From: Alphaproteobacteria bacterium UBA6411
GTDB taxonomy: Bacteria; Pseudomonadota; Alphaproteobacteria; CAAGCB01; CAG-977
DNA length: 64,000 bases
Direction: 5' to 3'
Assembly: GCA_002438565.1 (NCBI GenBank)
Contig: DJPN01000006.1
Span: forward strand, 19,885-83,884
In this document: piece after piece, positions 51,464-60,310 of the stretch
Layout: each line of letters starts with the position of its first letter
Numbering within the stretch: the first letter of the stretch is position 1
The notes under the pieces: generated by a model
What the model was told of the DNA's origin: nothing
The model's input: the letters and a program-made list of their open reading frames with translations, nothing else
The model's database searches: none
Program-made: the position numbers and the translations under genes

Positions 51464-51491
51464 TTGACTTTTTTCCGATAAACGCTTTAAT
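51464..51491 (+). promoter_or_regulatory. Predicted promoter of tgt
   Basis: TTGACT and TTTAAT are separated by 16 bases; the start would lie about 25 bases before the tgt ATG. Confidence 0.5.
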
Positions 51492-51521
51492 CGCCTTAAC
51501 ACTATGGAAAAGGAGTTGCTT

Positions 51522-52613
51522 ATGCTGAAATTTGAGGTTGAAAAAACCGTCGGACGGTCGCGTCTGGGCAAGCTCTACACCGCGCACGGCGTTGTGGAAA
51601 CCCCCGCGTTCATGCCGGTCGGCACGGTCGGCACGGTCAAAGCGATGATGCCCGAATCGGTCGCCGAAACGGGGGCGCAAATTCTGTTGGGCAACACCTA
51701 TCATTTGATGCTGCGTCCCGGCGCGGACAGAGTCCAACGCTTGGGCGGCCTGCACAAATTTATGAACTGGAACAAACCGATTCTGACCGATTCGGGCGGT
51801 TTCCAAGTCATGTCGCTGTCCAAACTGCGCAAAATCACCGAAGACGGCGTCGACTTCCGCTCCCATCTGGACGGCAGCCTGCACCGCCTTTCACCCGAAA
51901 TTTCCATCGGCATTCAGTACAAGCTCGACAGCAACATCACGATGTGCTTCGACGAATGTCCGCCCTATCCCGCGGATAAAAAGTATGTCGCTGATTCGAC
52001 CCGCCGCTCGATGCGCTGGGCAAAACGGTCGCGCGATGCGTTTGTCGACCGCGACGGCTACGGAATTTTCGGCATCGTTCAAGGCGGCGTACACGAAGAT
52101 TTGCGCCTTGAATCCTGCGAATCGCTGACAAACATCGGCTTTGACGGCTACGCTTTGGGCGGTTTGGCGGTCGGCGAAGGACAGGAATTGATGTTCGACA
52201 CGATTTCGTTCACCACACCTCACCTGCCCGATGACAAACCCCGCTATTTGATGGGGGTCGGCCGGCCGTCGGATATCGTTGGCGCGGTCTTGCGCGGCGT
52301 CGACATGTTTGACTGCGTCATGCCCAGCCGTTCGGGCAGAACGGCGCAAGCGTTCACACGCAACGGCGTTTTAAACATGCGCAACGCGTGTCACATCGAC
52401 GATGAAAGGCCGATTGATTCGCAATGCCTCTGCCCCGCGTGCCGCAATTACAGCCGCGCGTACATCCACCACTTGTTCCGCGCCCATGAAATCCTCGGCG
52501 CAATGCTGCTGACGTGGCACAATCTGACATATTATCAAGACTTGATGAAGGGCATCCGCCAAGCGATTCGCGAAGACCGTCTGGAAGAATTCGCAAAAGG
52601 CGACTTTTCATGA
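51522..52613 (+). CDS. tgt: Queuine/preQ1 tRNA-guanine transglycosylase
   Basis: It swaps guanine-34 for preQ1 in tRNAs with GUN anticodons. The 363-residue TIM-barrel protein has the catalytic Asp90 in LTDSGGFQVMSL, the substrate motif GLAVGE, the second aspartate in FDCVMPSR and the zinc site CLCPACRNYSRAYIHHL. The start at 51522 is set by AAGGAG six bases upstream; an ATG at 51504 would overlap that site. It starts the tgt-dciA-dsbA run and is divergent from the metallopeptidase gene. Confidence 0.97.
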   Translation: MLKFEVEKTVGRSRLGKLYTAHGVVETPAFMPVGTVGTVKAMMPESVAETGAQILLGNTYHLMLRPGADRVQRLGGLHKFMNWNKPILTDSGGFQVMSLSKLRKITEDGVDFRSHLDGSLHRLSPEISIGIQYKLDSNITMCFDECPPYPADKKYVADSTRRSMRWAKRSRDAFVDRDGYGIFGIVQGGVHEDLRLESCESLTNIGFDGYALGGLAVGEGQELMFDTISFTTPHLPDDKPRYLMGVGRPSDIVGAVLRGVDMFDCVMPSRSGRTAQAFTRNGVLNMRNACHIDDERPIDSQCLCPACRNYSRAYIHHLFRAHEILGAMLLTWHNLTYYQDLMKGIRQAIREDRLEEFAKGDFS

Positions 52614-53101
52614 CAAAACCGCCGATAACCGAACACCGCCGCCGAAACGGACCGGCTCTGTTCGGATCGGACGTGCGCAAAATCATTGCCCCGATTTTGG
52701 GCAATCGCGGTTTTATCCAAGCCGATTTGCTCGCACATTGGGAGGATATTCTCGGTTCCGCTTTGGCACAAGGCGTCTTTCCCGCTTCAATACGCTTTCC
52801 CGCAGGCAAAAAGCAGGATGCCGTCCTCAACGTCAAAACCGTATCGGGCGCGTTTGCCATGGCGTTTTCGGCGCAATCGCCGGAAATTCTGTCGCGCATA
52901 AACGCTTATTTCGGCTATCCCGCAATCGCCGAACTGCGCATAGTGCAAGGCGCGCCGCCGCCCTTGAAACCCAAATCACCGCCAAAAAAAGCGGATCCCG
53001 AAAAAATCGCCCAAGCACGGCTGGCAACACAAGCTGTTGCAAACGAAGCGCTGCAGCAGGCTCTAATCGAGCTTGAAGTTTCTTTACTGGATAAAAAATA
53101 A
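52610..53101 (+). CDS. DUF721/DciA-family protein
   Basis: DciA proteins help load the DnaB helicase in bacteria that lack DnaC. The 163-residue protein has the N-terminal DUF721 core (DVRKIIAPILGNRGFIQADL, AHWEDILG, LNVKTVSGAFAMAF) over about 20-115 and a Pro/Lys-rich linker before a helical end. Its ATG overlaps the tgt stop (ATGA). The neighbourhood DUF721-DsbA is common in alphaproteobacteria. Helicase loading for this copy is inferred. Confidence 0.85.
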   Translation: MTKPPITEHRRRNGPALFGSDVRKIIAPILGNRGFIQADLLAHWEDILGSALAQGVFPASIRFPAGKKQDAVLNVKTVSGAFAMAFSAQSPEILSRINAYFGYPAIAELRIVQGAPPPLKPKSPPKKADPEKIAQARLATQAVANEALQQALIELEVSLLDKK

Positions 53102-53167
53102 CGGTTTACCGCCGTTTGAATCTGTTATAAAAAGAAGAAAAATCCATTTTAAAAGGGAAAATCAACC

Positions 53168-53923
53168 ATGAAAACCTTTGGCAAATCTTTTTTGACCGGC
53201 GCCGTATTGGCTTTTGCCGGAACGCAAGCTTATGCACAGGACGCGGGCTTTATCGCGAAAATCAAATCGTTTTTCGCCCCGAAAACCGTTCAGACCGGAA
53301 CCGTCGCCGAATCGGCGGAATCGGAAAAAGCTCCGGTGAATCCCGATGCGCCGACGTTCGATTTTTCGGAACAAAGCATCGGCGCTCCCGACGCTCCGCT
53401 GAAAATGTTGGTTTTCACATCGCTGACCTGCCCGCATTGCACGAATATGCACTTGAATTTGATGCCTTTGCTGAAAGCCGAATACGCCGACACAAACCGC
53501 GCACAGATTATTTTCATGGACTTTCCGCTTGAACCGCGAGCCATGGCGGGTTCGCTGGTCGCGCACTGCCTGCCCAAGGACGAATACCTGCCTTTTATCG
53601 ACACATTGTTTGCACACCAGATGCAATGGGCGGTTGCCCCCGATTTGAACGAAGCTTTGGCGCCTTACGCCAAACTGGCCGGAATGAGCGAAGCCAAAAT
53701 GAAAGCCTGCATTTCAGACGAAAAAGCGAACAAGGAATTGATGCGAATCCGCAATTTGAACGCCATGCAGTACAAAATTCAAGCAACCCCGACTCTGGTT
53801 ATCCGCTTTGGCAAAAAAACGGAAATGCTGGTCGGGCTCCCCGGAATGCAGGACGTTGCGGAAGCCGTTAAAAAGCTGACCGATCCGAATTACGTTCCGC
53901 CCGCCCCTGAACACAAGCACTAA
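53168..53923 (+). CDS. DsbA-family periplasmic thiol-disulfide oxidoreductase
   Basis: The 251-residue precursor has a signal peptide cut near AYAQ (residue 23-24), a linker of about 40 residues rich in Ala, Glu and Pro, then a DsbA-like thioredoxin fold with active site CPHC (Cys88, Cys91) in TSLTCPHCTNMH and the cis-Pro loop IQATPTLVIRFG. It probably makes or shuffles disulfides in the cell envelope. AAAGGG precedes the ATG. No DsbB partner is in the window. Confidence 0.92.
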   Translation: MKTFGKSFLTGAVLAFAGTQAYAQDAGFIAKIKSFFAPKTVQTGTVAESAESEKAPVNPDAPTFDFSEQSIGAPDAPLKMLVFTSLTCPHCTNMHLNLMPLLKAEYADTNRAQIIFMDFPLEPRAMAGSLVAHCLPKDEYLPFIDTLFAHQMQWAVAPDLNEALAPYAKLAGMSEAKMKACISDEKANKELMRIRNLNAMQYKIQATPTLVIRFGKKTEMLVGLPGMQDVAEAVKKLTDPNYVPPAPEHKH

Positions 53924-53935
53924 GTCGAACTTTTC

Positions 53936-53964
53936 TTGACTTTTTTGTTTGGTCTTCGTATCTT
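53936..53964 (+). promoter_or_regulatory. Predicted promoter of the ATP synthase Fo operon
   Basis: TTGACT and TATCTT are separated by exactly 17 bases, just before atpI and after the dsbA-like stop. Confidence 0.7.
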
Positions 53965-53979
53965 AACCAACAGGCGGAT

Positions 53980-54321
53980 ATGTCCGAAAACGAACATGAA
54001 CGGCTGCAAAGCATTGCCGAACGGCTGAATGTTTTGAAATCGCAAAGCGCCCCGAAACAAACGTCCTCCGCTTCGGCGGGCGCGGCAATCGGGCGGCTGA
54101 TGTGGATAGCGTTCAACATCGTTTCGGATTTGATTGCGGGTGTGGTTTGCGGTCTGGGTCTGGGCTACGGTTTGGATGTCTGGCTGGGAACGCGTCCTGT
54201 TTTCATCGCCGTGTTTTTGATTTTAGGATGCGCCGCGGGACTTTTGAACGCCGTTCGTTTTTTAAACAGCTTTGAACGGCGCCGCAGGGAAAAAGAAGCG
54301 CGCGCACCGCAGAAGGAATAA
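53980..54321 (+). CDS. atpI: ATP synthase assembly protein AtpI
   Basis: The 113-residue protein has two transmembrane helices (about 40-66 and 71-93) joined by a short loop with GYGLDVWLGTRPVF, a pattern typical of AtpI, which helps build the c ring. The ends are charged and cytoplasmic. It starts the alphaproteobacterial Fo operon atpI-B-E-F'-F. Confidence 0.9.
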   Translation: MSENEHERLQSIAERLNVLKSQSAPKQTSSASAGAAIGRLMWIAFNIVSDLIAGVVCGLGLGYGLDVWLGTRPVFIAVFLILGCAAGLLNAVRFLNSFERRRREKEARAPQKE

Positions 54322-54326
54322 GAATT

Positions 54327-55055
54327 GTGTCCGGACCGATAGAACAATTTGAAATCAAACCGATAATCGCGCTGCCGAAAGTGGACGGCGTGGATTTGTC
54401 GTTTACGAATTCGTCGTTGTTTATGGCGTTGGGCGTTGCGGTTTCTTCGGTGTTTTTCATCTGGGCAATGCATAAAAAGCAGATGATTCCGTCAAAACTG
54501 CAGTCCGTTGCGGAAATGGTCTACGAACTGATTACGGGCATGGTGTCCGAAATGATCGGGTCCGAGGGACGCAAATACGTTCCGTTCATCTTTACGATAT
54601 TCACGTTCACCGTGATGGGCAACCTGCTGGGGCTTTTGCCGTACAGCTTCACCTACACCAGCCACTTTGCGGCGGTGGGGGCGTTGTCCGTGTTTTCGAT
54701 TTTGATAACGGTCGTCATCGGTTTGAAAAAGCGCGGATTGAATTGGTTCACGAACTTTTTCCCGCACGGCACGCCTTGGGCGATTGCGCCGATTTTGATA
54801 CCTATTGAAATCATATCGTTTTGCTCGAAACCGTTCAGCCTGACCGTCCGTCTGACGGTGAACATGATGGTCGGACACATTATGTTGAAAGTCATCGCGG
54901 GCTTTATCTACGATTTGAGCTTTTGGGGCGGATGGTTGCCGTTGGCGTTCATCGGCTGTCTGACATTGTTTGAAATGATGATAGCCGTGCTGCAAGCCTA
55001 CATTTACACCATTTTGACCTGTGTTTATCTGAACGATGCGTTGCACGCGCATTGA
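54327..55055 (+). CDS. atpB: ATP synthase subunit a
   Basis: It forms the ion half-channels next to the c ring. The 242-residue protein has about five to six helices, the essential Arg175 in FSLTVRLTVNMMVGHIML, and the family segments NLLGLLPYSFTYTSH and PIEIISFCSKPFSL. The start is GTG with AAGGAA eight bases upstream. Confidence 0.97.
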   Translation: MSGPIEQFEIKPIIALPKVDGVDLSFTNSSLFMALGVAVSSVFFIWAMHKKQMIPSKLQSVAEMVYELITGMVSEMIGSEGRKYVPFIFTIFTFTVMGNLLGLLPYSFTYTSHFAAVGALSVFSILITVVIGLKKRGLNWFTNFFPHGTPWAIAPILIPIEIISFCSKPFSLTVRLTVNMMVGHIMLKVIAGFIYDLSFWGGWLPLAFIGCLTLFEMMIAVLQAYIYTILTCVYLNDALHAH

Positions 55056-55093
55056 TTCGACGTTGTAGTCAGTGCTTTTAAGGAGATAAAAAA

Positions 55094-55339
55094 ATGGAAG
55101 CCAATTACATGCAATATATCGCCGATGCGGCGAAGTTTTTTGCGGCGGCGTTGTGCGCTTTGAGCATGAAGACCGCGGCGGAAGGCGTTTCCAAAATCTG
55201 GATTACCATGATTGAAACCGTAGGCCGCAACCCGACGGTGAAAAACGACGTCAACGCGTTCGGTCTGATCGGCTTTGCCGCGACGGAAGCGATTGCGCTG
55301 TACGCGTTGGTTATCGCGTTGATTATGCTGTTCCTGTAA
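55094..55339 (+). CDS. atpE: ATP synthase subunit c, with unusual first helix
   Basis: It is the ring-forming proton/ion carrier. The 81-residue hairpin has the RNP loop at 45-47 and the ion-carrying Glu65 in FAATEAIALYALV. In the first helix, however, the glycine-rich packing motif of normal c subunits is lost: the matching stretch reads AAALCALSMKTAAEGVSKIW, with Lys26 and Glu30 where Gly and Val normally stand. The reading frame, AAGGAG ribosome site and operon position show that it is a real gene. It may form a ring of different size or ion binding. Confidence 0.95.
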   Translation: MEANYMQYIADAAKFFAAALCALSMKTAAEGVSKIWITMIETVGRNPTVKNDVNAFGLIGFAATEAIALYALVIALIMLFL

Positions 55340-55363
55340 TCGTTTTACAATCGAGGTTTGCCG

Positions 55364-55861
55364 ATGTTGCCGCAACTGGACCCGACGTGGTATGCGTCTC
55401 AAAGTTTTTGGCTGCTGATTACGTTTTGCGCAACGTTTATCGTTGTGTGGCGTTTTGTCATGCCTTTGATGCGCGCGACGGTTGACGCTCGGCAAACCCG
55501 ATTGGAAACGGATTTAAAAGCGGCCGAAGACTTGAAAAACCAAGCCGAATCCCTTTTAAAGCAATATGAGGCCGCGATGATCGGCGTTAAAAAGCAGTCG
55601 CATGAAATTCTAGCCAAAGCGCAGGATGAAATCACCGCCTCTTTGGCGCAAACGGAAAAGGACTTCGACGCCCGTCTGGCGCAGCATCTGGCGGCCGGCG
55701 AACAGCAGCTTGAAGCGGCTAAAGCTGAAGCGCTGCAAAGCGTTCGCCAAATCGCAACGGATTTGACGGGCGAAATCACGCAAAAAATCACGGCAACCGT
55801 TCCGACAGCGGCGGAATTGTCCGACGTCATCGATTCGGTGTTAAAGGAAAACAACTCATGA
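55364..55861 (+). CDS. ATP synthase subunit b' (AtpF')
   Basis: It forms half of the peripheral stalk that holds F1 still. One N-terminal membrane helix (SFWLLITFCATFIVVWRFV) is followed by a long charged helix (60-150). Alphaproteobacteria have b' and b as a pair, as here. I chose the ATG at 55364 with GAGG seven bases upstream over a TTG two codons earlier. The stop overlaps the atpF start (ATGA). Confidence 0.93.
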   Translation: MLPQLDPTWYASQSFWLLITFCATFIVVWRFVMPLMRATVDARQTRLETDLKAAEDLKNQAESLLKQYEAAMIGVKKQSHEILAKAQDEITASLAQTEKDFDARLAQHLAAGEQQLEAAKAEALQSVRQIATDLTGEITQKITATVPTAAELSDVIDSVLKENNS

Positions 55862-56403
55862 TTATTTCCCCCGCTTTTGCCGCCGAAACGGCATCGCATC
55901 ACGGCAGTATGTTCCAAGACCCGACATTCTGGGTCGGTGTGGCGTTTTGCTTGACGGTCGCGCTGTTGGTCAAACTGGCAGGGAAATCGGTTTCCGCCGC
56001 GCTGCAGGCGCGTGCGGACAAAATCGCGCACAAGCTCAACGATGCGTCCCAACTGCGCACGGACGCTCAAAAAATGTTGGACGATTACCTTGAAAAACAT
56101 CAAAACACCGAACAGGAAATCGAAGCCGCATTGAAACGCGCCCGCGCCGATGCCGAACATCTGAAAAAAAACATTCAAGCGGATTTCGACATCAAATTAA
56201 AAAACAAAGAAGCCGCCACGGAGCTGCGTTTAAAACGGGCTGCGGACGAAGCTTCCGAAGAAATCCGAAATTCGGCCGTTTTCCTTTCTTTGAAATCAGC
56301 CGAAAAAATCCTGCGTAACAAATTGAGCGGCGATGCGGGCAAAGCGTTCTTGAATCATGCGATTGACACCCTGCCCCAAGTTCTGTCCAAAAAAGATTTA
56401 TAG
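55858..56403 (+). CDS. atpF: ATP synthase subunit b
   Basis: It is the second stalk subunit, 181 residues, with a short N-terminal periplasmic piece, a membrane helix at about 20-38 (DPTFWVGVAFCLTVALLV) and a long charged helix (RADKIAHKLNDASQLRTDAQ onward). The genes for F1 (atpHAGDC) are not in the window, as expected for the split alphaproteobacterial arrangement. Confidence 0.94.
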   Translation: MIISPAFAAETASHHGSMFQDPTFWVGVAFCLTVALLVKLAGKSVSAALQARADKIAHKLNDASQLRTDAQKMLDDYLEKHQNTEQEIEAALKRARADAEHLKKNIQADFDIKLKNKEAATELRLKRAADEASEEIRNSAVFLSLKSAEKILRNKLSGDAGKAFLNHAIDTLPQVLSKKDL

Positions 56404-56457
56404 ACATTTCCCCAAAATCGGCGGATACTTGATTCCGTTTTTCCAAGGACGGCATCA

Positions 56458-56610
56458 ATGACTTCATTGTACGAAAAATTCATGGCGGCGGGTTCGGTCA
56501 AAAGTCTTTTGACGGGACGGGAATATCCGTTGCCGCAACAACCGTCCAAACAAAACGGGGCAAACTCTGCGCCCGCCCCCGATTTAAAAGAAGAAAAACA
56601 ATCCGATTAA
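56458..56610 (+). CDS. Small protein of unknown function (50 residues)
   Basis: An ATG at 56458 with AAGGA nine bases upstream opens 50 codons: MTSLYEKFMAAGSVKSLLTG followed by a Pro/Gln-rich and acidic end. Codon use resembles neighbouring genes. It follows atpF by 54 bases and its stop overlaps the end of the converging hisD gene by 4 bases. I do not recognise it; it may be a conserved small protein or chance. Confidence 0.5.
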   Translation: MTSLYEKFMAAGSVKSLLTGREYPLPQQPSKQNGANSAPAPDLKEEKQSD

Positions 56611-57902
56611 GCTTTCAGCCGTTTTTCAACCGACGCCGCGTGCGCGGTCAATCCCTCGGCTTTTGCCAACAGCACGGCGGCTTGCCCGATTTCATCCAGC
56701 GTTTCAGCGGTGCAGGACAAAATCGTCGAACGCTTCATAAACGTCTGCACGCCCAGCCCCGACGAAAACCGCGCACTGCGGGCGGTCGGCAAAACATGGT
56801 TCGGTCCGCCGACATAATCGCCGACAGCTTCCGGCGTATGCGTTCCCAAAAAGATTGACCCCGCGTGATGAACCGTCTTGCACAATTCTTCGGGTTCTTT
56901 GATGCACAGCTCCAAATGTTCTGGCGCGACACGGTCGACCAAAGCCCCCGCCTGCTCTTTCAAATGTTCCACAACAAAGATTGCGCCGTTGTTTTCCCAG
57001 CTCCGGCGGGCGATTTTTTCACGGCTCAAAGTCGGCAGCTGCGCTTCGACTTCCGCTTTGATTTTCTCGGCAAAATCCGCATTGTTTGTTACCAAAATCG
57101 ACTGCGCGGAAACGTCGTGTTCGGCTTGGCTCAGCAAATCGGCGGCAACCCATTCGGGGTTGGCGGATTGATCGGCAACAACCATAATTTCAGACGGCCC
57201 CGCAATCATATCAATTCCGACTTTGCCGAACACCTGCCGTTTTGCCGCCGCCACATAAGCATTCCCCGGACCGACAACCATGTCGACAGGCTCAATCGTT
57301 TCCGTTCCGTAAGCCAAAGCGGCAATCGCCTGCGCCCCGCCAATTTTGTAAATCTCGTCAATTCCGACACAGTCTGCGGCGGCCAGCACCAGCGGATTGA
57401 TTTTCCCGTCGGGCGTCGGCACAGCCATCACGATACGCTTGACCCCCGCGACTTTGGCGGGAATCGCGTTCATCAGCACGGACGACGGATAAGCCGCCGT
57501 TCCCCCCGGCACATACAGCCCCGCGGAAAACACGGGCGTCCACCGCCACCCCATCAAAGCATCCGTTTCGTCGTTGAAAAAATGGCTTTCGGGCATCTGC
57601 TTTTCGTGAAAAGCCTCTATGCGTTCCGCCGCCAAATAAAGCGCGTCCAAAACGTCTTTGTCGCACGCCGCCACCGCTTCGTCGATTTCGGTTTGGGTAA
57701 CGCGCATCGTCGCGGGAGTCAAATCCACGCGGTCGAATTTCTGCGTATAAGCGCACAAAGCCTCATCACCCTTTTTGCGCACATCGGCAACGATTTCCGC
57801 CACAACCGTATTGACATCGGCGTCGTTTTCGCGCTTGACCGACAGAAAAGCCTTGAATTTCTCTTCAAAATCCGTATCCGTCGACGATAAAAACAAAGTC
57901 AT
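56607..57902 (-). CDS. hisD: Histidinol dehydrogenase
   Basis: It oxidises histidinol to histidine in two NAD-dependent steps. The 431-residue protein has GLYVPGGTAAYPSSVLMNAIPAK-type substrate region (split: SAGLYVPGG, AYPSSVLMN), the zinc and catalytic segments IAGPSEIMVVAD and DLLSQAEHD, and the VAPEHLEL motif. Its start overlaps the hisG stop by 4 bases, so the two are coupled. Confidence 0.97.
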   Translation of the reverse strand: MTLFLSSTDTDFEEKFKAFLSVKRENDADVNTVVAEIVADVRKKGDEALCAYTQKFDRVDLTPATMRVTQTEIDEAVAACDKDVLDALYLAAERIEAFHEKQMPESHFFNDETDALMGWRWTPVFSAGLYVPGGTAAYPSSVLMNAIPAKVAGVKRIVMAVPTPDGKINPLVLAAADCVGIDEIYKIGGAQAIAALAYGTETIEPVDMVVGPGNAYVAAAKRQVFGKVGIDMIAGPSEIMVVADQSANPEWVAADLLSQAEHDVSAQSILVTNNADFAEKIKAEVEAQLPTLSREKIARRSWENNGAIFVVEHLKEQAGALVDRVAPEHLELCIKEPEELCKTVHHAGSIFLGTHTPEAVGDYVGGPNHVLPTARSARFSSGLGVQTFMKRSTILSCTAETLDEIGQAAVLLAKAEGLTAHAASVEKRLKA

Positions 57903-58543
57903 TGTACAGCCTCCTTAAAAGCATTCAGCCACGCCGTCATTTCGTCGGGGCGGGTCTTGAAAGCCGTCCTGTTCATAATCAAGCGCGCGGAAACATCCAT
58001 AATCGGGTCGATTTCCACCAGCCCGTTCGCTTTCAGCGTCGCTCCCGACGACACCACATCGACAATGCGGTGACACAGCCCCACCGTCGGCGCCAGCTCC
58101 ATCGCCCCCGACAGCTTGACACATTCGGCTTGAATCCCTTTGCTTTGATAGTATTTCTTCGTAATGTTCGGATACTTCGTCGCCACGCGAATATGCCCCG
58201 CGCGGTCAAAGCCGTTTGCATTGTACCCGACGGGCGCGGCGGCGGCCATTCGGCATTTTCCGACCCCCAAATCCAGCGGAGCGTAAATTTCGGAGTAATC
58301 GAATTCCGCCAACACATCATTGCCGCACACGCCGATTTGCGCCGCGCCGAACGCCACAAAAGTCGCCGCATCAAAGCTGCGCACGCGGATAAGCTCGACA
58401 TTTTCGCGGTTGGTCTTAAAGCGCAGCAAGCGCGACTTGTCGTCGAAAAAAGCGTCCTCGGGCTGAATGTCCGCCTTTTTCAAAACGGGCATCAGCTCGT
58501 CCAAAATGCGCCCTTTCGGCAAAGCCATAATCAGATTGGGCAT
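57899..58543 (-). CDS. hisG: ATP phosphoribosyltransferase, short form
   Basis: It starts histidine synthesis by joining PRPP to ATP. The 214-residue protein begins LIMALPKGRILDELMP and has FGAAQIGVCGNDVLAEF and VDVVSSGATLKANGL, the PRPP-binding loop. There is no C-terminal regulatory domain, so it belongs to the short HisG class that needs HisZ as partner; HisZ is not in this window. The start at 58543 is set by the family N-terminus; the frame is open further upstream only across murA. Confidence 0.96.
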   Translation of the reverse strand: MPNLIMALPKGRILDELMPVLKKADIQPEDAFFDDKSRLLRFKTNRENVELIRVRSFDAATFVAFGAAQIGVCGNDVLAEFDYSEIYAPLDLGVGKCRMAAAAPVGYNANGFDRAGHIRVATKYPNITKKYYQSKGIQAECVKLSGAMELAPTVGLCHRIVDVVSSGATLKANGLVEIDPIMDVSARLIMNRTAFKTRPDEMTAWLNAFKEAVQ

Positions 58544-58544
58544 T

Positions 58545-59819
58545 TCATTCTCCGGGGATGCGCTCGATAATCGCGCCGCACGCCGACAGCTTTTCTTCCA
58601 AATGCTCATACCCGCGGTCAAGGTGGTATACGCGGTTGACAATCGTTTCGCCCTCGGCGACCAGCCCCGCCAAAACCAAACACATCGACGCGCGCAAATC
58701 GGTCGCCATGACTTCCGCGCCCGACAGCTTCGGCACGCCGCGCACAATGGCGGACGACGGCCCTTGAACATTGATGTTCGCCCCCATGCGCGCCAGCTCG
58801 GGAACGTGCATAAAGCGGTTTTCAAAAATCGTTTCCGTAATCAAGGACGCGCCGCTTGCCGTCGCCAGCAAAGCCGTCATCTGCGCTTGAACATCGGTCG
58901 GGAATCCGGGGTAAGGCTCCGTCATCACATCCGTTCCGATAAGGTAAGCGTTTTCCGCATCGGCGATAAAGCCGTTTTCCGTTTCCTGCAAATCAACGCC
59001 GCAGTCGATCAAGATGCGCGCCACAGCCGCCATATCGTTCAAATTCGCATCGACCAGCTCGATTCTGCCGCGGGTGATTGCCGCCGCAATTGCATAAGAC
59101 GCCGCCTCGATGCGGTCGGAAATAATGCGGTGGGTCGCCTTATGCAAACGGTCGACGCCTTCAATGGTTATCGTATCCGTCCCCTCGCCCGTGATTTTCG
59201 CCCCCATCGCAATCAAGCACTTTGCCAAATCGGCGATTTCCGGTTCGCGCGCGGCGTTGCGCAACACGGTCACGCCGTCCGCCAAAGTTGCCGCCATCAT
59301 AATGTTCTGCGTTCCGCCGACGGTTACTTTCGGGAATACGATTTCCGCACCGTGCAAACGGCCGTGAGCATTCGCAACAATGTAACCTTCTTTGATTTCG
59401 ATTTCCGCGCCCATTTTTTCCAAAGCGGATAAATGCATGTCCACAGGGCGCGTCCCAATGGCGCATCCCCCCGGCAGCGACACTTTCGCCTTGCCGAACC
59501 GCGCGGTCAAAGGCCCTAAAACCAAAACGGACGCACGCATCTTGCGCACAATGTCATAGGGGGCTTTCAAATTGAAAATATGCCCGCCGTCAAAGCACAA
59601 AGCCCCGCCCGCTTCGTCTGTCATCGTCAGCTTGACGCCGTGCTGGGACAATAAAGCGGTCATCGTCATAATGTCCGCCAAATGCGGCAGATTCGTCAAA
59701 GTCAGCACCTCGTCCGTCAACAGCGAAGCCGCCATTAACGGCAAAGCGGCGTTTTTCGCCCCGCTGATAGCGATTTTTCCCTTTAAAGGCACGCCGCCGA
59801 CGATTCTGATTCGATCCAT
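58545..59819 (-). CDS. murA: UDP-N-acetylglucosamine 1-carboxyvinyltransferase
   Basis: It starts peptidoglycan precursor synthesis by adding enolpyruvate to UDP-GlcNAc. The 424-residue protein begins VGGVPLKGKIAISGAKNAAL and has the loop PGGCAIGTRPVDMH with fosfomycin-target Cys119, and the C-terminal LDRGYEHLEEKL. Two inside-out alpha/beta domains fit the length. It is followed 1 base later by hisG. Confidence 0.97.
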   Translation of the reverse strand: MDRIRIVGGVPLKGKIAISGAKNAALPLMAASLLTDEVLTLTNLPHLADIMTMTALLSQHGVKLTMTDEAGGALCFDGGHIFNLKAPYDIVRKMRASVLVLGPLTARFGKAKVSLPGGCAIGTRPVDMHLSALEKMGAEIEIKEGYIVANAHGRLHGAEIVFPKVTVGGTQNIMMAATLADGVTVLRNAAREPEIADLAKCLIAMGAKITGEGTDTITIEGVDRLHKATHRIISDRIEAASYAIAAAITRGRIELVDANLNDMAAVARILIDCGVDLQETENGFIADAENAYLIGTDVMTEPYPGFPTDVQAQMTALLATASGASLITETIFENRFMHVPELARMGANINVQGPSSAIVRGVPKLSGAEVMATDLRASMCLVLAGLVAEGETIVNRVYHLDRGYEHLEEKLSACGAIIERIPGE

Positions 59820-59874
59820 GACCCCAATCCCAAAGTTTAAAAAAAACGATACAGATTTTTATCGCAGGGGCGGC

Positions 59875-60030
59875 TTAATCGCAAGCTTTATTTGTGTTTT
59901 CGGCTTGCCGTTCCTTTTGTTCCAGCAGCTTTTGACGTTCTTCGATTTGTTTTTTGCGCAAAGCCAGATTCCTGCGCAGCATTTCGGCTTGCTTTTGGAA
60001 TTTGGCGTCTTGTTTTTCACTGTCAACCAT
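59875..60030 (-). CDS. Small charged coiled-coil protein
   Basis: The 51-residue protein (MVDSEKQDAKFQKQAEML start) is almost entirely charged helix with Arg, Lys, Glu and Gln heptads. Small proteins of this kind occur upstream of murA in many alphaproteobacteria; their function is unknown to me. I chose the ATG at 60030 because AAGGAG lies eight bases upstream. Confidence 0.7.
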   Translation of the reverse strand: MVDSEKQDAKFQKQAEMLRRNLALRKKQIEERQKLLEQKERQAENTNKACD

Positions 60031-60110
60031 GGGAAATCTCCTTTTTGTCAAGGATTGCAAAACCCCGCCCGCCTGACAAGCAAAAAAAACAGCATCGGCG
60101 GATTTTTTGC

Positions 60111-60139
60111 TTGCACAAAGGGAATAATTCTTATATACC
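60111..60139 (+). promoter_or_regulatory. Predicted promoter of tRNA-Thr(GGT)
   Basis: TTGCAC and TATACC are separated by 17 bases; the start would lie a few bases before the tRNA. Confidence 0.55.
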
Positions 60140-60149
60140 TCTCCTTGTC

Positions 60150-60224
<75 letters not shown>

Positions 60225-60229
60225 TAAAG

Positions 60230-60262
60230 AGGGCGGAAACGTTAGGTTTTCGCCCTTTTTAT
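60230..60262 (+). terminator. Terminator after tRNA-Thr(GGT)
   Basis: AGGGCGGAAAC pairs with GTTTTCGCCCT (one mismatch) around GTTAG, followed by TTTTATTTT. Confidence 0.8.
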
Positions 60263-60282
60263 TTTCAATCCGTCAAACATAA

Positions 60283-60310
60283 AAAATCCGTCAAACATTG
60301 GACGGATTTT
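60283..60310. terminator. Bidirectional terminator
   Basis: AAAATCCGTC pairs perfectly with GACGGATTTT around an 8-base loop, with A-runs before and T-rich sequence after, so it can act on both strands, including the toxin-antitoxin operon coming from the right. Confidence 0.65.
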
